DNA of 43,569 bases from an uncultured Actinomycetes bacterium (GTDB lineage: Bacteria; Actinomycetota; Actinomycetes; Nanopelagicales; Nanopelagicaceae): positions 1 through 43,569 of the forward strand of contig CAITFY010000072.1 of assembly GCA_903891755.1 (NCBI GenBank), given 5' to 3'. The translations under genes and the position numbers were made by a program. The first letter of the stretch is position 1. Every line of letters begins with the position of its first letter. Below the pieces are notes generated by a model. That model was not told the origin of the DNA, searched no databases, and was given only the letters and a program-made list of their open reading frames with translations. Below, piece by piece: positions 41,035-43,569 of this stretch.

Positions 41035-43400
41035 GCAAAACTTGGTTAGATGATGCAAGTGTTCCAACAGCGTTAATCGAACTTCCTGAAGGCAAAGATA
41101 GTTTCTCCTATCGAGTGAAGAAGAAGCTCCTCGGGCTTCCACTCAATAGGCACGAACTTAGTCACCAACGATTGGCTAAACGCTACGCGCTTGGCATTCT
41201 CTCCAGTGACTGCATCTCATCTTCCGCTTATGGAAGTGAGCAGATTCTTATTGCCCTAGTGCCTTTTATGGGCCTTGCTGCCTTCGGTGTCTTGCTCCCA
41301 ATGACACTAGTAATTCTCACCATTTTGGTCTTACTCACACTCTCCTATAACAACGTCATTGCCAAGTACACATCTTCCGGTGGTGCTTACATAGTCGCCC
41401 GAGAAAACCTCGGAAGGTTCTGGTCAATTGTTGCCGCTGTAGCTCTGATTTTGGATTACATCGTGACAATTGCAATTCAAAGCGCTGCCGGCATTGTTGC
41501 GGTCGCTTCCTTCTGGCCATCCTTAACGCCATACACAAACCTGATGACTATTGGAGTAATTCTCTTCTTGACCTACGGAAATCTCAGGGGAGTGAAGGAA
41601 GCCGGTCGTTCCTTTGCCCTTCCAACCTACCTCTTCGTTGTGAGCATGTTCGTGGTATTTGCACTTGGTATCTATCAAGAACTCGCAGGTCACCTTCATC
41701 ATGTTGCTGATCCATCTGGCACCATGTCACTTGGACACCATTCAGGTTTACTTACTGTTGCTTCGGTCTTCATCTTGCTCCGAGCATTTGCGAACGGTGG
41801 ATCTTCTCTTACCGGCTTAGAAGCAATATCTAATGGCGTCTCTCTCTTTAAGTCTCCAGAAGGTCGCAATGCCAGAATCACCATGAATCTCATGAGCGGA
41901 TTACTCGGCACATTGGTCTTCGGTGTCTCTTGGTTTGCATCTCATCTTCAGGTCGTTCCCTATACATCAGGCACACCTTCGGTTATCTCAGTGATTGCGA
42001 AGACAATCCTTGGTAATGGGGTTTTCGGCCACCTCTGGTTTGGTTTCACACAGTTCTCCACCATGCTTATCCTGATTGCCGGAGCTAACACCGTTTACAA
42101 CGCCTTCCCAATCTTGGCCGCAAACATTTCTGAAGATGGTTTCTTGCCTCGCCAATTCGCCTCTCGCGGACACAAGCTGGTCTACTCCAACGGCATAATC
42201 GCCTGTTCATTCTTCGCGATTTCCTTGATCATCTTCACAAATGGATCGGTGAACAAGTTAGTGGCCCTCTATGCACTAGGCGTCTTTACCGCCTTTTCAA
42301 TTACTGGCTTTGGAATGTTCGTGAATGCCCGAAAGTTCAAGGGCAAACTCTGGAGAGCAAAGGCAGTCGTAAGTCTGCTCGCCTCGGTTACATCTCTTCT
42401 CGTTGTCATTATCTTTGCAACCGTAAAGTTCACCGAAGGCGCATGGCTGATTGTCATAGTTGGTCCAGCACTTGTTTTCTTTATGTTCCGCCTGGCAAAC
42501 CAATATCGCAGGGAAGAAGAGGTTCTGAACCTCATCGATGCCAAGGCAAAGTCCTCAACGTATTCCAAGCACGACGTCGCCCTACTTGTTGATTCAGTCG
42601 ATCTGGCCGTTGTAGGGGCTGTGAAATATGCGCTCTCGCTTGCACCTCGCAGTTTGGAGGCGGTCCACTTTGTTCTTGACGATCAGCGAGCCGAAGTGAT
42701 CCAACGTAAGTGGGCCGCAACAGCACAACTAGCCGATATCCCCCTTAAGTTGATTGATTGCCCAGACCGCAGAATCTCCAGGGCAGTTGTGCAGTACGCA
42801 CGTAGATGTACTTCAGAGGTTGGTGTTGAGCTCACACTTCTCCTACCTCGGCGTATCTATACCCAGTTCCTAGGTCGGATCTTGCATGACCAAACTGCCG
42901 AGCAAATTGCATCCTCAATCACGCTGCTGCGAGGCGTTATCGCGACAATCGTGCCTTTTGACGTTGCAAGTCTCCTCTCCGGTGAGATTGAAAAACCAGG
43001 CATGGAGGTCGTTCCTACTGTTGAAACAAAATCAGTTCCGGCTCCCGCTAAAGAAGAACCCAAAGTGATGCTTCAAGATTTCCCATTTACCCACTTCGAA
43101 CCGAACCTGCGCAAAATAGGTGAAGTTGTTTGGCGCCAGCGCTCCCATGTCATGGGTCAAGTCGTTTCCATTACTTCGTCACATCAAGACAAGCCAACTG
43201 TCGATTTAGAAATTTGGGATGAGACCGGTGGCATTACACTGCAATTCTTTGGGCGTAAATCTCTTGCCGGCATCAGGGTAGGAACCATCGTCAAGGCGGA
43301 AGGCATGGTGGGGGAGGATGATGGCAAGTTGACGATTATGAATCCACGTTATGAAGTCATTTTCCATGAATCCTCGGAGAGTTCCCACCAGAACCATTGA
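41031..43400 (+). CDS. KimA-like APC potassium permease with C-terminal OB-fold
   Basis: A 789-aa protein. Residues about 45-480 are a 12-helix APC transporter with the KimA/YdaO-type opening LSSDCISSSAYGSEQILIAL and the TSSGGAYIVARENLG helix. A cytosolic universal-stress-like domain follows (about 510-650), then an OB-fold (about 680-780; GQVVSITSS...LEIWDETGGITLQFFG...VKAEGMV). KimA imports K+ and is inhibited by c-di-AMP. Starts at GTG 41031 inside the regulator's stop codon (GTGA). In other Actinobacteria a similar OB-fold protein is a separate nearby gene, so this is a fusion. Confidence 0.85.
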   Translation: MSKTWLDDASVPTALIELPEGKDSFSYRVKKKLLGLPLNRHELSHQRLAKRYALGILSSDCISSSAYGSEQILIALVPFMGLAAFGVLLPMTLVILTILVLLTLSYNNVIAKYTSSGGAYIVARENLGRFWSIVAAVALILDYIVTIAIQSAAGIVAVASFWPSLTPYTNLMTIGVILFLTYGNLRGVKEAGRSFALPTYLFVVSMFVVFALGIYQELAGHLHHVADPSGTMSLGHHSGLLTVASVFILLRAFANGGSSLTGLEAISNGVSLFKSPEGRNARITMNLMSGLLGTLVFGVSWFASHLQVVPYTSGTPSVISVIAKTILGNGVFGHLWFGFTQFSTMLILIAGANTVYNAFPILAANISEDGFLPRQFASRGHKLVYSNGIIACSFFAISLIIFTNGSVNKLVALYALGVFTAFSITGFGMFVNARKFKGKLWRAKAVVSLLASVTSLLVVIIFATVKFTEGAWLIVIVGPALVFFMFRLANQYRREEEVLNLIDAKAKSSTYSKHDVALLVDSVDLAVVGAVKYALSLAPRSLEAVHFVLDDQRAEVIQRKWAATAQLADIPLKLIDCPDRRISRAVVQYARRCTSEVGVELTLLLPRRIYTQFLGRILHDQTAEQIASSITLLRGVIATIVPFDVASLLSGEIEKPGMEVVPTVETKSVPAPAKEEPKVMLQDFPFTHFEPNLRKIGEVVWRQRSHVMGQVVSITSSHQDKPTVDLEIWDETGGITLQFFGRKSLAGIRVGTIVKAEGMVGEDDGKLTIMNPRYEVIFHESSESSHQNH

Positions 43401-43418
43401 TTAGTTGCTCTGGTTCTG
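43389..43418 (+). terminator. Possible weak terminator or hairpin after the permease gene
   Basis: CAGAACCA (43389-43396) can pair with TGGTTCTG (43411-43418) over 8 bp, with the gene's stop codon in the loop. The following CTTCACTCTTTT is only moderately T-rich, so termination would be inefficient. Confidence 0.3.
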
Positions 43419-43431
43419 CTTCACTCTTTTC

Positions 43432-43569
43432 GTGAATCGGAGTCGATCAACGCGATTGGTCGGGTATCTGAGTATCGCACTTGTTCTTGCGGGGTTGGTA
43501 GTGGCCAACTTTGTCATCACTGGGGATGACCACAGGCTTAAATTCAATTCAATGAAAATTGAGTTGAAC
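43432..43569 (+). CDS. N-terminal part of a membrane protein (cut by window end)
   Basis: Forty-six codons are open from GTG 43432. A basic N-terminus (VNRSRSTR) is followed by one hydrophobic helix (LVGYLSIALVLAGLVVANFVI) and a polar segment. It may be a signal anchor or the first helix of a larger protein. TTG 43405 is an alternative start. There is too little sequence to assign a family. Confidence 0.55.
   Translation, partial: MNRSRSTRLVGYLSIALVLAGLVVANFVITGDDHRLKFNSMKIELN

Overview
The window looks like a compact actinobacterial chromosome segment. The rpmE-prfA-prmC order, the many 1-14 nt gene overlaps, the number of genes with a -10-like box exactly 6-7 nt before the start codon and no Shine-Dalgarno (candidate leaderless mRNAs), the mid GC content, and an actinobacterial KimA-type permease/OB-fold pair all fit. 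A streamlined freshwater lineage such as Nanopelagicales is plausible, but the sequence alone does not prove it. I see no rRNA, tRNA, CRISPR array, IS element or prophage.

Layout. 1-2149: end of rpmE, a terminator, prfA and prmC. 2146-8880: cyclopropane-fatty-acid synthase-like methyltransferase, a small DUF2007-like membrane protein, an EamA exporter, a permease fused to a YHS metal-binding domain, an ABC-2 exporter pair, a SulP transporter without STAS, and a small hypothetical protein. 8877-13017: a CBS-pair protein, two tandem four-repeat membrane proteins (COG4705-like), a DUF4389 protein, a GNAT acetyltransferase and a secreted LpqC-like esterase. 13151-15148: a ferric-reductase-like flavohaem membrane protein followed by an anchored FMN-binding-domain protein.

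15150-32882 is the most unusual part. A leftward three-gene operon encodes a giant (about 1827 aa) multicopper oxidase with a roughly 465-residue array of beta-type repeats inserted in its oxidase fold, a secreted Ig/InlB-repeat protein, and a small secreted protein. A GAF/LuxR-type regulator follows, and then a rightward operon in which a secreted InlB-repeat/OmpA-like protein is translationally coupled to a minimal type IV pilus (ComG-like) set: ATPase, platform protein, five prepilins and prepilin peptidase. A repeated motif, TTGACCAYTT, lies upstream of both operons, which suggests that oxidase, surface proteins and pilus form one regulon. The flanking FRD-like reductase, two FMN-binding-domain proteins (14510 and 34743) and copper genes (ycnJ, ycnI) fit an extracellular redox or metal-transforming surface system. 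That functional reading is inference.

32879-40182: a secreted metzincin-like protease, the second FMN-domain protein, CopC-CopD fusion (YcnJ) and YcnI, an orphan C-terminal piece of a DUF294-type protein, a DnaQ-like exonuclease and an FAD/NAD(P)-binding protein.

40206-43400: an apparent potassium module. A hybrid one-component regulator joins a KdpD-like DUF4118 membrane domain directly to a KdpE-like winged helix, with no kinase and no receiver. It overlaps by 4 nt a KimA-like APC permease that carries a C-terminal OB-fold. Three direct repeats spaced one helical turn apart sit just upstream of the regulator's promoter. A further membrane-protein gene is cut by the window end.
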